A stretch of 64,000 nucleotides of DNA from contig JACCEN010000006.1 of NCBI GenBank assembly GCA_013416435.1, positions 62,001 to 126,000 on the forward strand, written 5' to 3'. The notes beneath the pieces were generated by a model. That model was given only the letters and a program-made list of their open reading frames with translations. It was not told where the DNA came from and ran no database searches. Each line of letters starts with the position of its first letter. The first letter of the stretch is position 1. This document shows, piece after piece, positions 44,318 to 53,209 of this stretch. The stretch is from Alcaligenaceae bacterium (GTDB lineage Bacteria; Pseudomonadota; Gammaproteobacteria; Burkholderiales; Burkholderiaceae_B). The translations under genes and the position numbers were made by a program.

Positions 44318-44451
44318 GGGGTCAGACCCCGTACGGGGTTTGACCCCAACGTCCATCAGTTTGCGCCAGAGGAGGGGTCAGACCCCATACGGGGTCTGAC
44401 CCCAACGCTCGTCGCCATGGCGGGGTCGGACCCCGCATGGGGTCTGACCCC
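44318..44451. repeat. Palindromic repeat cluster 8 (three copies)
   Basis: Copies at 44318-44347, 44374-44403 (centre ATAC) and 44422-44451 (centre GCAT). This is the only cluster between divergent genes (EAL protein and oligopeptidase B), filling much of the shared upstream region. Confidence 0.93.
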
Positions 44452-44498
44452 AAGCTGCGCTACAGTATCAAAGATCCCCAACTTATTTCTTCCTCTCC

Positions 44499-46613
44499 AT
44501 GTCCTTAGCTCCATTGTCCGCATCCGCCGCCCCCTGGCCTGAAGTCTCCGTTCCTGTTGCACGGCGCCTGGATCATGAGATCCGGCAGCTTGGGCGCGTG
44601 CGTGTCGATTCCTATGCCTGGATGAAATATATCCCGCCGTCCGGTTCGCGCACCTTGGAATCGCTGCCGCCGCCTTTGCGTGAGCATCTGGAGGCCGAGA
44701 TGGCGTATGCGCAGGACGTTTTACGTCCGCTGGAGGCCGACGCGGTGTGGTTCTACGAGCACATGGCGCAGCGAGCTCCCGAGATCAGCGAACCGCTGCC
44801 TGCATCGTCCAAGGGCTGGCGCTACGATTTCAAGCTGCCCGCGGGCCGGGCGCATCGGATTTTTTCCCGCGTAGGTCCGGGCGGGGACACGCAATTGCTG
44901 TTTGATGAAGGCGCGCGTGCGGACGGCCATGCCTATTATCGCGCCACCGACCACCAGCCCAGCCTCGATGATCGCTACTTTGCATGGGCGGAAGACGTGA
45001 TCGGAGATGATCGTCACCGCATTTGTGTCCTTGACATGACCAGCGGCGTCGTCCGCACCGTGGTTCAGGCCGATGCCTTTGGCTACGGCGGCTTCACCTT
45101 TTCGCCATCGTCCCGCTATCTGTTCTGGATATGGCGCGATGCGCACAGCCGGCCGACACGCCTGTACCGCTCACCGGTCGAAGGCGGCGTAGCGGTGCTG
45201 GTCTACGAGGAGCATGATCCGGCCATTTTCATGCAAGTGGCCCGTACGGCCGCCAATGGCTTTGTCGCGTTGACGCTGGCCGGTCCCGATACAAGCGAGG
45301 TCCATTTGATCGCGGCCGAAGCAGAGACCGCTCCGCTGCGGCTCGTGCGGCCGCGCCGGCGCGGCGTCCGCTACGAGATAAACGAATGGAACGATACGCT
45401 GCTGATGCTGACGGATGCCGACGACGCCACGGACCGCAAGCTGCTTGATATCGACCCTGCGAGCTTTGCCGTCCGGCGCGTGCGCGTACCGCATCGCGCC
45501 AACACGCCCATCGTTGCCATCCTGCCTTTTGCCGATATGCTGGTGCGGCTCGAGCGGGCGGACGGCCTGCCTCGTTTGGTGCTGATGCGTCCCGACGGCA
45601 GCGAAACGTTCGTCGGCTTCGATGAACCGGCCTATGTCATCGAGCTTGCGCCCTCGCAACCGTATGATGCACGGCGGCTGCGTATTGTGCATCAGGCCCC
45701 GGCCGGCCCGCCGCGCTGGCTGGACATCGACTTCGCCAACGGCTCATGCACCGTGGTGGGGCAGGAACGCCTGAGCGGTTTTGACCCCGAGGCTTACCAG
45801 GTTGAACGCCTGCATGCCACGGCACCCGACGGCGAAACCGTGCCCATCACGATGCTGTCCCGCAAGGACGTACGGGCGGACGCACCGCTGCCCCTGCTGC
45901 TGACGGGATATGGCGCTTATGGCATAGCCTGCGAGCCTCGCTTTTCCCTGGCGGCCACCGCGCTGGTGGATGCCGGTTTCCGCTATGCCATTGCGCACGT
46001 GCGAGGCGGATCCGAGAAAGGCCGGCGTTGGTATCAGGACGGATGCCGGGAGAAGAAACGGAATTCGATGACCGATTTCATAGCCTGCGCGCGGCACTTG
46101 CAGGACAGCGGCTACGCGGCGCCTGGAAAGATCGTGGCCCATGGTGTGTCGGCCGGCGGGCTGCTCGTTAGCGGCGCCATGAATATCGCCCCGACATTAT
46201 GGGCGGGCGTGATCGCGCAAGTACCTTTCGTCGATATGCTCAACACCATGAGCGACGCGGATCACCCCTTGGTGCCGCTGCTGCGCCCTGACTGGGGCGA
46301 TCCGCTTTCGGACCCGCATGCGTACGATCACATGGCGGCTCTTTCGCCTTACGAAAATGTGAGGCGGGCCGCTTATCCGCCCGTACTGTGCACCGCCGGC
46401 CTGAAGGACGACCGCGTCCCTTACTGGGAGCCGGCGAAGCTGGTGGCGAACATCCGGCATCATTCCACCAGCGGCAACCCGGCCGTGCTGCGCCTGAATC
46501 CCGACAGCGGCCATCAGGAAAGCGATGACCAGAACAGCGAATTCGCGCAGGCGGCATTGTTCTGGGCGTTCGCCCTGCATTGTGTGGGGGGTCAGACCCC
46601 GCACGGGGTCTGA
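44499..46613 (+). CDS. Prolyl-oligopeptidase family serine peptidase, oligopeptidase B-like
   Basis: 704 aa. N-terminal beta-propeller (about 70-420) and C-terminal alpha/beta-hydrolase domain (about 430-695). The catalytic triad is visible: Ser in HGVSAGG, Asp in GLKDDRVPYWEP and His in DSGHQES. Oligopeptidase B cuts short peptides after Arg or Lys in the cytoplasm. The final residues GQTPHGV and the TGA stop come from a palindromic repeat (46588-46617), replacing the native end. Confidence 0.9.
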   Translation: MSLAPLSASAAPWPEVSVPVARRLDHEIRQLGRVRVDSYAWMKYIPPSGSRTLESLPPPLREHLEAEMAYAQDVLRPLEADAVWFYEHMAQRAPEISEPLPASSKGWRYDFKLPAGRAHRIFSRVGPGGDTQLLFDEGARADGHAYYRATDHQPSLDDRYFAWAEDVIGDDRHRICVLDMTSGVVRTVVQADAFGYGGFTFSPSSRYLFWIWRDAHSRPTRLYRSPVEGGVAVLVYEEHDPAIFMQVARTAANGFVALTLAGPDTSEVHLIAAEAETAPLRLVRPRRRGVRYEINEWNDTLLMLTDADDATDRKLLDIDPASFAVRRVRVPHRANTPIVAILPFADMLVRLERADGLPRLVLMRPDGSETFVGFDEPAYVIELAPSQPYDARRLRIVHQAPAGPPRWLDIDFANGSCTVVGQERLSGFDPEAYQVERLHATAPDGETVPITMLSRKDVRADAPLPLLLTGYGAYGIACEPRFSLAATALVDAGFRYAIAHVRGGSEKGRRWYQDGCREKKRNSMTDFIACARHLQDSGYAAPGKIVAHGVSAGGLLVSGAMNIAPTLWAGVIAQVPFVDMLNTMSDADHPLVPLLRPDWGDPLSDPHAYDHMAALSPYENVRRAAYPPVLCTAGLKDDRVPYWEPAKLVANIRHHSTSGNPAVLRLNPDSGHQESDDQNSEFAQAALFWAFALHCVGGQTPHGV

Positions 46614-46763
46614 CCCCATGCTGAAATGTCGGCGGCTCGATTGAGGGGTCAGACCCCGCATGGGGTCTGACCCCATGCCACCGATTGGGGGGTCAGACCC
46701 TGCGGCGGGTCTGACCCCATGTCGCCGATTGAAGGGGTCAGACCCCATACGGGGTCTGACCCC
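46588..46763. repeat. Palindromic repeat cluster 9 (four copies)
   Basis: Copies at 46588-46617, 46645-46674, 46689-46718 and 46734-46763. The first encodes the end and stop of the oligopeptidase gene, and the last encodes the end and stop of the convergent MFS gene (GQTPYGV). The repeat thus forms the 3' end of both genes. Confidence 0.95.
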
Positions 46764-48045
46764 GTGCCTGGCCTTTTGTTCGCACAAAAGACCGCAAGGA
46801 ACAAACCGCCGATACGATGAGGGCCGGGATGGCGGTGACGGCAATCGCGCGTGTCATTTGCCCGCCGAATACCCAGTCGGAAAGCGTGCCGGCCAGCAAC
46901 GGACCGCTGGCGCCGAATACGGAGACGACAAAACTCCATATCGCGAAGCTGCGCGCCCTGAGGAAAGCGGGGGCGAGATCCTGCAGCATGGTGGGAACCA
47001 GCGCATTGGCCGTGCTGGTCACGAATAGCGCCACGCCCACGATGACGAAGGCGTGGTCGAGCATCCCCACCGTGGCCAGCGCCAGCACCACCGGCGCCGC
47101 GATCAGCGCGCAGACACCCATGATCAGTGGGCGTACCGCCGGGCCCAGGCGTTGCGCGAGCGCCCGGTCGAGCAGGCCGGCGATGGGCAGGCAGCCGACG
47201 CTGGTCATCAGGACGATCAATCCCATGGCATGGCCGATCTGGCCGGGCGCGGCATGGAATCTGCGTTCCAGCGCCAGGGCAATCAACTGGCTGATCGCCT
47301 GTACGGCAATCACCAGACAGCCGGCCGCTCCGACGAATAAGCCGATGGACTGCCGTCGCTCCCAAAGAAAACGTCTCAACGAAGTATCAGCCGCGAGATC
47401 TGTATTGCCCATGCGCCGGGGAGGATCCGCGGTCAGTGTGCAGAGCACCAGCAGAGGTGCGCCGGCAAGGGAAAGCAGCAGGAATGCGCTGCGCCAGGGC
47501 TCGATCGGCAAGGGAATCAAGTCCGCGGCGGACGAAAGCAGGGCGCCGCTGAAATAAAATCCCCCGCTCGCGCCTGCTGATACCAGCGCGGCGAAACTCA
47601 AGTTGGCCAGCACGCGATGTCGTTCCGGTGCTAGGTCTGGAATCATCGAATATACCAGCGGCACCATCGCGAACTCGGTGATGCCCGCTGCCGAACGGCC
47701 GATGAAGAACAGCGGAAAATTGGGCGCGAGCGCGCTCAGTACCATCATGGCGGTCGAAGCCAGAATGAGACACAGCAGCACCCGTTTGCGGGAAAATCGG
47801 TCCGCGAAACGGGCAAGCGGTACGGCAAGCGCGCTTCCGACCAGCACGCCGGCCAGTCCTTGCAGCGCGCCCAGGGCGGCATCGCCGACGCCAAAGCTCT
47901 TCTGTATGGCGGAAAGCGATATGGCCTGCAGGCCCATATCGCTCATTTGTACGCCGGCGGTAATGCCCAGAAAAGCAACGGTGAAGAGGCCCTGCGCAGT
48001 CCAGCGATCGGGTGCGCGGTGGCACGCTTCATTTGAAACCGTCAT
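46738..48045 (-). CDS. MFS transporter, probably siderophore-related
   Basis: 435 aa with 12 predicted helices and the MFS loop LARFADRFSRKRVLL (about 77-91). It starts 18 bases after the TonB-dependent receptor gene, so both are in one iron-regulated unit. It may carry the siderophore across the inner membrane (as RhtX/FptX do) or export it; the direction is not decided by sequence. The last residues (GQTPYGV) and stop come from a palindromic repeat. Confidence 0.87.
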   Translation of the reverse strand: MTVSNEACHRAPDRWTAQGLFTVAFLGITAGVQMSDMGLQAISLSAIQKSFGVGDAALGALQGLAGVLVGSALAVPLARFADRFSRKRVLLCLILASTAMMVLSALAPNFPLFFIGRSAAGITEFAMVPLVYSMIPDLAPERHRVLANLSFAALVSAGASGGFYFSGALLSSAADLIPLPIEPWRSAFLLLSLAGAPLLVLCTLTADPPRRMGNTDLAADTSLRRFLWERRQSIGLFVGAAGCLVIAVQAISQLIALALERRFHAAPGQIGHAMGLIVLMTSVGCLPIAGLLDRALAQRLGPAVRPLIMGVCALIAAPVVLALATVGMLDHAFVIVGVALFVTSTANALVPTMLQDLAPAFLRARSFAIWSFVVSVFGASGPLLAGTLSDWVFGGQMTRAIAVTAIPALIVSAVCSLRSFVRTKGQARGQTPYGV

Positions 48046-48063
48046 GTATCGGAATGCGGCCTG

Positions 48064-50148
48064 CTACCATTGATAGGAAAGTTGCAGATCGATCGTCCTG
48101 CCGCCTCCGTAGTAGCAATAGAAGTCGCAACCGGATACATAGGTTTTGTCGGTAAGGTTGCGGGCATTCAGTTGCAAGGTCCAGTCCCGGTTGAACTGGT
48201 ATTGCATCATCAGATCCAGCAACGTGTGGCTGGCGATGCGCTCGCCGGGGTAATAGCGTTCGTCTTCGGTCGAGCCGTTGTAGCGCGCGCCTGCCGCCAC
48301 TGTCAGCCGGTTGCTGTTCTGCAGGTTGAAGCGATGGCTGATCCACAGGCTGGCCTGGTGTTTGGGAATCAGCGGTGTGCGAATGGTCTGGGCCGCGGTG
48401 ATGTCCTGGCGCGAATGATTGTGGGTGTACGAGGCCTTCATCGCTGTGTTTGGCGTGATGTTGAAATCGCCTTGCAATTCCACGCCCTTGTTGGTGCGCT
48501 TACCGCTTTGCGACTGGATATTGGACGCGTCCGAAATCAGTGCGTTCTTTTCCTCGATATCGAAATAGGCAAGTGTCAGGGTACCGTCCAGCCACGAGGG
48601 CTCGAGCTTCAGGCCGACTTCCGTCTGCTTTGCCTCATAGGGCTGGTAGGTGTTGCCATAGCCGTCGACGCCGGCGACGGGCTTGAACGATTCCGAATAG
48701 CTGATGTAGGGCGAGACGCCATAGTCGCTGATGTACATGGCGCCAACGTTGACGCTGTTGCGGCTCACGTCGTAGCTGGTATCGGCACCGCTGATGTTGC
48801 CGTGGCTCTTGGCGCGGTCGTGGCGAATGCCGGCATTGAAGTTCCAGTTCTTGCCCACCCGCAATTGGGCGGAGGCATAGACGCCCAGCTGCTTGGAGTG
48901 CAGATCGTAGGGCGTGGCATTTACTGTGAACGGCGCGCCGTAAACGGGCGCGAACATGTCCAGATTCGGGACCAGGCCAAAGCCGTTGTTCTGGCCGGAG
49001 GTGTCCGATTTCAGATAGTCGAAGCCGACGGTGGGCAGCAGCTCGATGTTGTCGCTCAAGCGCAGCTTGCCGCTGACCCGATTGTCGATATAGTGGTTCC
49101 GGGTGCTGCCGTCCGTGAAGGTATAGCCGCGCAGGAGCTCGCGGTTGCCGTCCGAGCCATAGGCGAACACATTCTTCTGATCGATGCTCAGGCGCGAGAA
49201 CTTGTAGTTCTGCGTGAAGGTCCAGTCGTCGGAGATCTCATGGCTCAACAACCACCCGGCACTGACCTGCGTGCGCTTGAGCCGGTCGAAATCGGGCTCG
49301 CCGGCATTTAGGCGGCGATCGATCATGCCGTAGGGCGTACCGATGATGGTGCCGTAAGCAGGCAGAAAGCCGTTGGTGGGGCGGCCGTCTTCGTGCTGGA
49401 TGCTGGTCAGCAGCGTCAGCGACGTACGGTCGCCGATATCGAAGGTCACGCTGGGGGCCAGGTAATAGCTCTTCATGTCCGTATGCCGCTGCATGCCGTC
49501 CTCGCGGCGCGCCTGGGCGACGATGCGGTAGTAGACGGTGCCGTCGTCATTGGCGATGCCGTTGTAGTCGATGCCCAGCCCCATGCGCTTGCGATAGCCC
49601 AATTCCGCGTTCATCAGCAGGGCTTCTTCTTTGTGGGGCCGCTTGGTCACCAGGTTGACCACGCCGCCGGCTTCGGATGCCCCGAAAATCAGCGAGTTCG
49701 GTCCCTTGAGCACTTCTACGGATTCGACCCCGAAGAGCTCGGGCTTCCAGACAAAATATCCGTTCGGGGTAGTGGGCGTGCCGTCCAGCGAGATGGAAGC
49801 GTCGAAACCACGGATCTTGAACCATTCCACCTTGTTGTCCGCGCCGAACGGTTCGCTGAGGATGCCTGCCTGGTAATGCAGGGCTTGATCCAGCTTGCGC
49901 GCGCCTTGGTCCTCGATGTCTTTGCGATTCAGCACTGCGCTGGAGTTCGGAGCGTAGAAGTCGAGGCTTTGCAGATCGCCGACGGTTCCGACGACGGTCA
50001 CGGTGTTCAGGGTCTGGATGGAAGAGGCATTTGTTCCCGATGTCGATGCGGCGTTGGTCTCTTGCGCATGGCCTGGTGCCGCCAGCATGATTCCGCTTGT
50101 TATCGCCAAGACCGCCCAAGCATAAGTTGGATAGGTCGTTTCTCGCAT
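48064..50148 (-). CDS. TonB-dependent siderophore receptor
   Basis: 694 aa outer-membrane receptor. Signal peptide about 1-28, a TonB-box-like TVTVVGT near 50-56, plug domain (about 65-180, with GFDASISLDGTPTTPNGYF and VEVLKGPNSLIFG), and a 22-strand barrel to the end with terminal aromatic residue (LSYQW). Ligand probably a hydroxamate or mixed siderophore; not decided. A Fur box lies upstream, and an MFS gene follows. Confidence 0.93.
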   Translation of the reverse strand: MRETTYPTYAWAVLAITSGIMLAAPGHAQETNAASTSGTNASSIQTLNTVTVVGTVGDLQSLDFYAPNSSAVLNRKDIEDQGARKLDQALHYQAGILSEPFGADNKVEWFKIRGFDASISLDGTPTTPNGYFVWKPELFGVESVEVLKGPNSLIFGASEAGGVVNLVTKRPHKEEALLMNAELGYRKRMGLGIDYNGIANDDGTVYYRIVAQARREDGMQRHTDMKSYYLAPSVTFDIGDRTSLTLLTSIQHEDGRPTNGFLPAYGTIIGTPYGMIDRRLNAGEPDFDRLKRTQVSAGWLLSHEISDDWTFTQNYKFSRLSIDQKNVFAYGSDGNRELLRGYTFTDGSTRNHYIDNRVSGKLRLSDNIELLPTVGFDYLKSDTSGQNNGFGLVPNLDMFAPVYGAPFTVNATPYDLHSKQLGVYASAQLRVGKNWNFNAGIRHDRAKSHGNISGADTSYDVSRNSVNVGAMYISDYGVSPYISYSESFKPVAGVDGYGNTYQPYEAKQTEVGLKLEPSWLDGTLTLAYFDIEEKNALISDASNIQSQSGKRTNKGVELQGDFNITPNTAMKASYTHNHSRQDITAAQTIRTPLIPKHQASLWISHRFNLQNSNRLTVAAGARYNGSTEDERYYPGERIASHTLLDLMMQYQFNRDWTLQLNARNLTDKTYVSGCDFYCYYGGGRTIDLQLSYQW

Positions 50149-50235
50149 GTTGTTTTTCTCCGTAGTCGGTTGTGGGGCAAATGCTGACGTTCCAGAACCT
50201 GATGGACCGAAGCGGCCGGTAACGGATTTTAATTG

Positions 50236-50256
50236 AATTGAGAATTATTCTCGAAT
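50236..50256 (-). promoter_or_regulatory. Fur box upstream of the TonB receptor
   Basis: AATTGAGAATTATTCTCGAAT is a near-perfect Fur palindrome (GAGAATTATTCTC core). It lies about 90 bases upstream of the receptor start, in the gap shared with the divergent MHYT-GGDEF-EAL gene. Confidence 0.75.
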
Positions 50257-50444
50257 TTGTTTCAATTTTCCCCTTGGAATGTGACCATCCCGCCACGCGG
50301 ATCAGTGGCTTGGCAGCCACGCTGCACGGCGCATGATATGCAGCCGGTGGTGGAGCTTCGATGCCGGGTGAAGTATGCTCGTCACCAGCACGGACAGCCA
50401 AACATCATTCACAAATTGCCCGCAGGCCGCCAGGACTCCACTTT

Positions 50445-52520
50445 ATGCTTCAAAGTAGTTACAACACCGTTCTGGTGGTTTTCTCTTTTCTGGTCGCCAT
50501 CCTTGCGTCATATACCGCATTGAGCATGGCGAGCCAGATCACCAAGACCAGCGGCAGGGCGGCCGGCTGGTGGCTGGGCGGCGGCGCCTTTGCCATGGGC
50601 CTGGGCATCTGGTCTATGCATTTCATCGGCATGCTGGCTTTCAGCTTGCCGATAGAACTGGGCTACGATGCCTGGCTTACCGTGCTTTCGCTGCTGGTGG
50701 CCATTGCTTCCTCTGCCTTCGCCCTGTGGGTAGCCTGCCGCCGCAGGCTGACCATGCCACGCCTTTGCGCGGGCGCCGTCATCATGGGACTGGGTGTGGC
50801 CGGCATGCACTATCTGGGCATGGAAGCCATGATGATGATGCCCCGCATCGTCTATGACCCCGCCTGGTTCGCATTGTCGTTGATCATCGCCGTCAGCGCC
50901 TCGGGCGCCGCTCTCTGGATCACCTCTTACCTGGGACGCCGGGCCTCGTACCGCGCCACCCTGAAAATCATCGCTTCCGTGGTCATGGGCTGCGCCATCG
51001 TCGGGATGCACTATAGCGGCATGCAGGCCGCGCAATTTCCGATAGGCAGCATATGCGGAGCCGCCAACGTGGGCGTCGACACTCACTGGCTATCCATTCT
51101 GGTCGCCATGGTGACGATTGCCGTGCTTGCCATCGCCCTGATCATCACCATGCTGGACAGCCGGCACGCCTCTCATACCGGCGCGCTGCACCTTTCACTG
51201 CATGAGGCCAACAAGGCGCTGGAACACATGGCCTTGCACGATGCGCTGACCCGGCTGCCCAACCGCGCCCTGCTCGAAGACCGCATCGAGCAGGCCAGGC
51301 AAACGGCACTGCGCAACAAGACCCGCTTTACCTTGCTCTTCATGGACCTGGACGGATTCAAGGCGGTGAATGACGCATACGGCCATGCTGTCGGCGACGC
51401 GCTCCTGATCGAGACGGCCCAAAGGATCAAGGCAGGCATTCGCGGAGAGGACACCGTGGCCCGCTTCGGGGGCGATGAGTTCGTGGTGCTTAGCCAGATC
51501 GGCGATGCCGAGGACGTCGCCACCTTGGCCTCCAAGGTCGTCGAAATCATTTCCAAGCCGTACAGCATACAAGGATTCGAACTGCGTCTTTCCACCAGCA
51601 TCGGCATTGCCATCTATCCCGAAGACGGGCTGGACGCTCAAGCCTTGCTGATCAACGCGGATGCCGCCATGTATTACCGCAAAGACGTGGGGCGCAATGG
51701 GTATTCATTCTTCGACCCTTCGATGAACGCCAACGCGGAAGAGCATCTGCAACTGGTGCAGGACCTGCACCAGGCCGTGGACCGAAATGAACTGGTCTTG
51801 CACTACCAGCCCAAGTACGACGATCCGGATGGCCCGATCAAGGGCGCCGAGGCCCTGGTGCGCTGGCTGCATCCGCGACGCGGCTTGGTCATGCCCGATC
51901 TCTTCATACCCACGGCGGAAAAAACCGGATTGATCATGGACATCGACAAGTGGGTGCTGAATGAAGCATGCAGGCAGCTCAAGGTATGGCGAGGGCAGGG
52001 GCATGACTGGACTGTGTCGGTGAATCTCTCGCCGCTGCAGTTCGCCCACGCCGACCTGATCGAGACGGTCAGGGCCACCATCGAGCGGCATGAGCTCCCG
52101 CCCGAATTCCTGACATTGGAGATCACGGAGTCCACTGCCATGCGTAATGTGGACGACAGCATGGACATCCTCGAGCAGCTGGATGAGCTGGGTGTGAAGA
52201 TTTCGATTGATGATTTCGGCACCGGGTATTCCAGCCTGCTTTATCTCAAGCGGCTGCCCGCCAGCGAGCTAAAGATCGACCGGGGGTTCATCAGCGAGCT
52301 GGTGCGTGACACCGAAGACGCGGCCATCGTGTCGGCCATCATCGCCCTGGGCAAGGCGCTGCAACTGAAGATCGTAGCCGAAGGCGTCGAGACCCAGGAC
52401 CAATTGGATTTTCTGAATGAACTGGGCTGCGATTCTCAACAGGGCTATCTGCTTGGGCGCCCAGTACCCGCAGCAGAGTTTGCCTGCCAGAATGCATTTG
52501 ATGCGGTCAAGCTCAGCTAG
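50445..52520 (+). CDS. MHYT-GGDEF-EAL c-di-GMP protein
   Basis: 691 aa. N-terminal MHYT sensor with seven membrane helices (about 8-245) and three motif copies MHFIGML, MHYLGME and MHYSGMQ, which in this family are thought to bind a metal and sense O2, CO or NO. GGDEF domain with intact GGDEF at about 342, EAL domain with intact EAL at about 468 and IDDFGTGYSSL. Could be a cyclase, a phosphodiesterase, or both. Start 50445 is preceded by AGGA; longer starts give a non-family N-terminus. Confidence 0.92.
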   Translation: MLQSSYNTVLVVFSFLVAILASYTALSMASQITKTSGRAAGWWLGGGAFAMGLGIWSMHFIGMLAFSLPIELGYDAWLTVLSLLVAIASSAFALWVACRRRLTMPRLCAGAVIMGLGVAGMHYLGMEAMMMMPRIVYDPAWFALSLIIAVSASGAALWITSYLGRRASYRATLKIIASVVMGCAIVGMHYSGMQAAQFPIGSICGAANVGVDTHWLSILVAMVTIAVLAIALIITMLDSRHASHTGALHLSLHEANKALEHMALHDALTRLPNRALLEDRIEQARQTALRNKTRFTLLFMDLDGFKAVNDAYGHAVGDALLIETAQRIKAGIRGEDTVARFGGDEFVVLSQIGDAEDVATLASKVVEIISKPYSIQGFELRLSTSIGIAIYPEDGLDAQALLINADAAMYYRKDVGRNGYSFFDPSMNANAEEHLQLVQDLHQAVDRNELVLHYQPKYDDPDGPIKGAEALVRWLHPRRGLVMPDLFIPTAEKTGLIMDIDKWVLNEACRQLKVWRGQGHDWTVSVNLSPLQFAHADLIETVRATIERHELPPEFLTLEITESTAMRNVDDSMDILEQLDELGVKISIDDFGTGYSSLLYLKRLPASELKIDRGFISELVRDTEDAAIVSAIIALGKALQLKIVAEGVETQDQLDFLNELGCDSQQGYLLGRPVPAAEFACQNAFDAVKLS

Positions 52521-52627
52521 GCCGGCATCAATTCATGCTGGGCCGCCCGAATAGTGGGTCTTGGCTCAATGCGGTTGGAATGGTGTGATTAACCGAGTGT
52601 GATGAATGCGCTGATCCCTTGAAAATG

Positions 52628-52659
52628 GGGAAGAGCCCAAAAAAATAGCCAACTTTTGA
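52628..52659 (-). terminator. Minus-strand Rho-independent terminator, probably of the tmRNA gene
   Basis: Perfect 10-bp inverted repeat AATAGCCAAC / GTTGGCTATT with a 6-nt loop. On the minus strand it is followed by a run of seven T. It lies about 40 bases after the tmRNA-like 3' end on the same strand, the place expected for the ssrA terminator. Confidence 0.8.
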
Positions 52660-52697
52660 GTTGGCTATTGTTTAACTTATTGGCTTTATTGGAAATT

Positions 52698-52745
52698 CTG
52701 GTGGTGGAACACGGAACCGAACCCGCGTCCGTAATCCGAACTAAA
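52698..52745 (-). other. tmRNA (ssrA) 3'-end fragment, island attachment footprint
   Basis: On the minus strand the sequence contains GGACGCGGGTTCGGTTCC and then ends in CCACCACCA. GGACGCGGGTTC is the characteristic start of the T-arm of tmRNA, and the 3' end of that RNA is CCA. Only the end is present; the T-stem is imperfect, so this copy is probably not part of a working gene. Islands often insert at the ssrA 3' end, leaving such a duplicate at one side. The other copy would lie beyond the window. A tRNA end is an alternative. Confidence 0.55.
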
Positions 52746-52782
52746 TAGTAACGCCTTGGCCTTGGGGACGTGGATTCGATGA

Positions 52783-52983
52783 TTTGGCCAAAATCGTCCT
52801 GCGCTGCAACTGGGCTTCTTGGGTAACGCGATCCGCAGCGACGACTGGGCCATTCCGCACATTGGCCTGAGCAGTCTCGGGGAAATCGTCGGCTGGGCGC
52901 GCCCAGACGAGTTTCCGCCAAGGAACATGCGGACGAGCAAGGGGCTTCGGGCGCTCGGCTACAGTGTGAGGATTGGCGTTTGA
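52783..52983 (+). pseudogene. Remnant open frame, C-terminal end of an unknown protein
   Basis: The frame from 52783 to TGA 52981-52983 has no start codon. It reads as coherent protein (for example GLSSLGEIVGWARPDEFPP and GLRALGYSVRIGV). It probably is the last 60-odd residues of a gene cut when the island formed or inserted. Family not recognised. Confidence 0.35.
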
Positions 52984-53116
52984 TCTGCGGCCGTGGGCGG
53001 CGCCCGCAAGGTCCCGATCAGCCCGCTGCCGTCGTCGCCGGATCGGGCCATCCCGGCCATCGCCCTTGAAGATTTGAGTCACATCAATCGGCCAGCAGGT
53101 CGCTGGATGTTGACTC

Positions 53117-53144
53117 TTGACTTTCTGCATGTTAGGCGCAAAAT
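53117..53144 (+). promoter_or_regulatory. Candidate promoter of the stress island operon
   Basis: TTGACT (53117-53122) and CAAAAT (53139-53144), 16 bases apart, about 65 bases before the HTH gene start. This resembles a sigma-70 promoter with a weak -10. A CTTGAA near 53068 could suggest sigma-32, but I see no matching -10. Confidence 0.25.
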
Positions 53145-53209
53145 CTTGCAAAGTCTTGCACGAATTTCTTCGAGCGAGGCCGCGTGACGGCGGAACTTGT
53201 GGGGGTGGT

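Noticed and set aside
8117-46763. CRISPR array
   Set aside because: The repeats are palindromic units at many scattered places with irregular gaps and no unique spacers of constant length. No cas genes are present.
49547-50401. 284-codon minus-strand frame over the start of the TonB receptor
   Set aside because: It overlaps the receptor in another frame. The receptor's signal peptide and plug domain make the receptor frame the real one.
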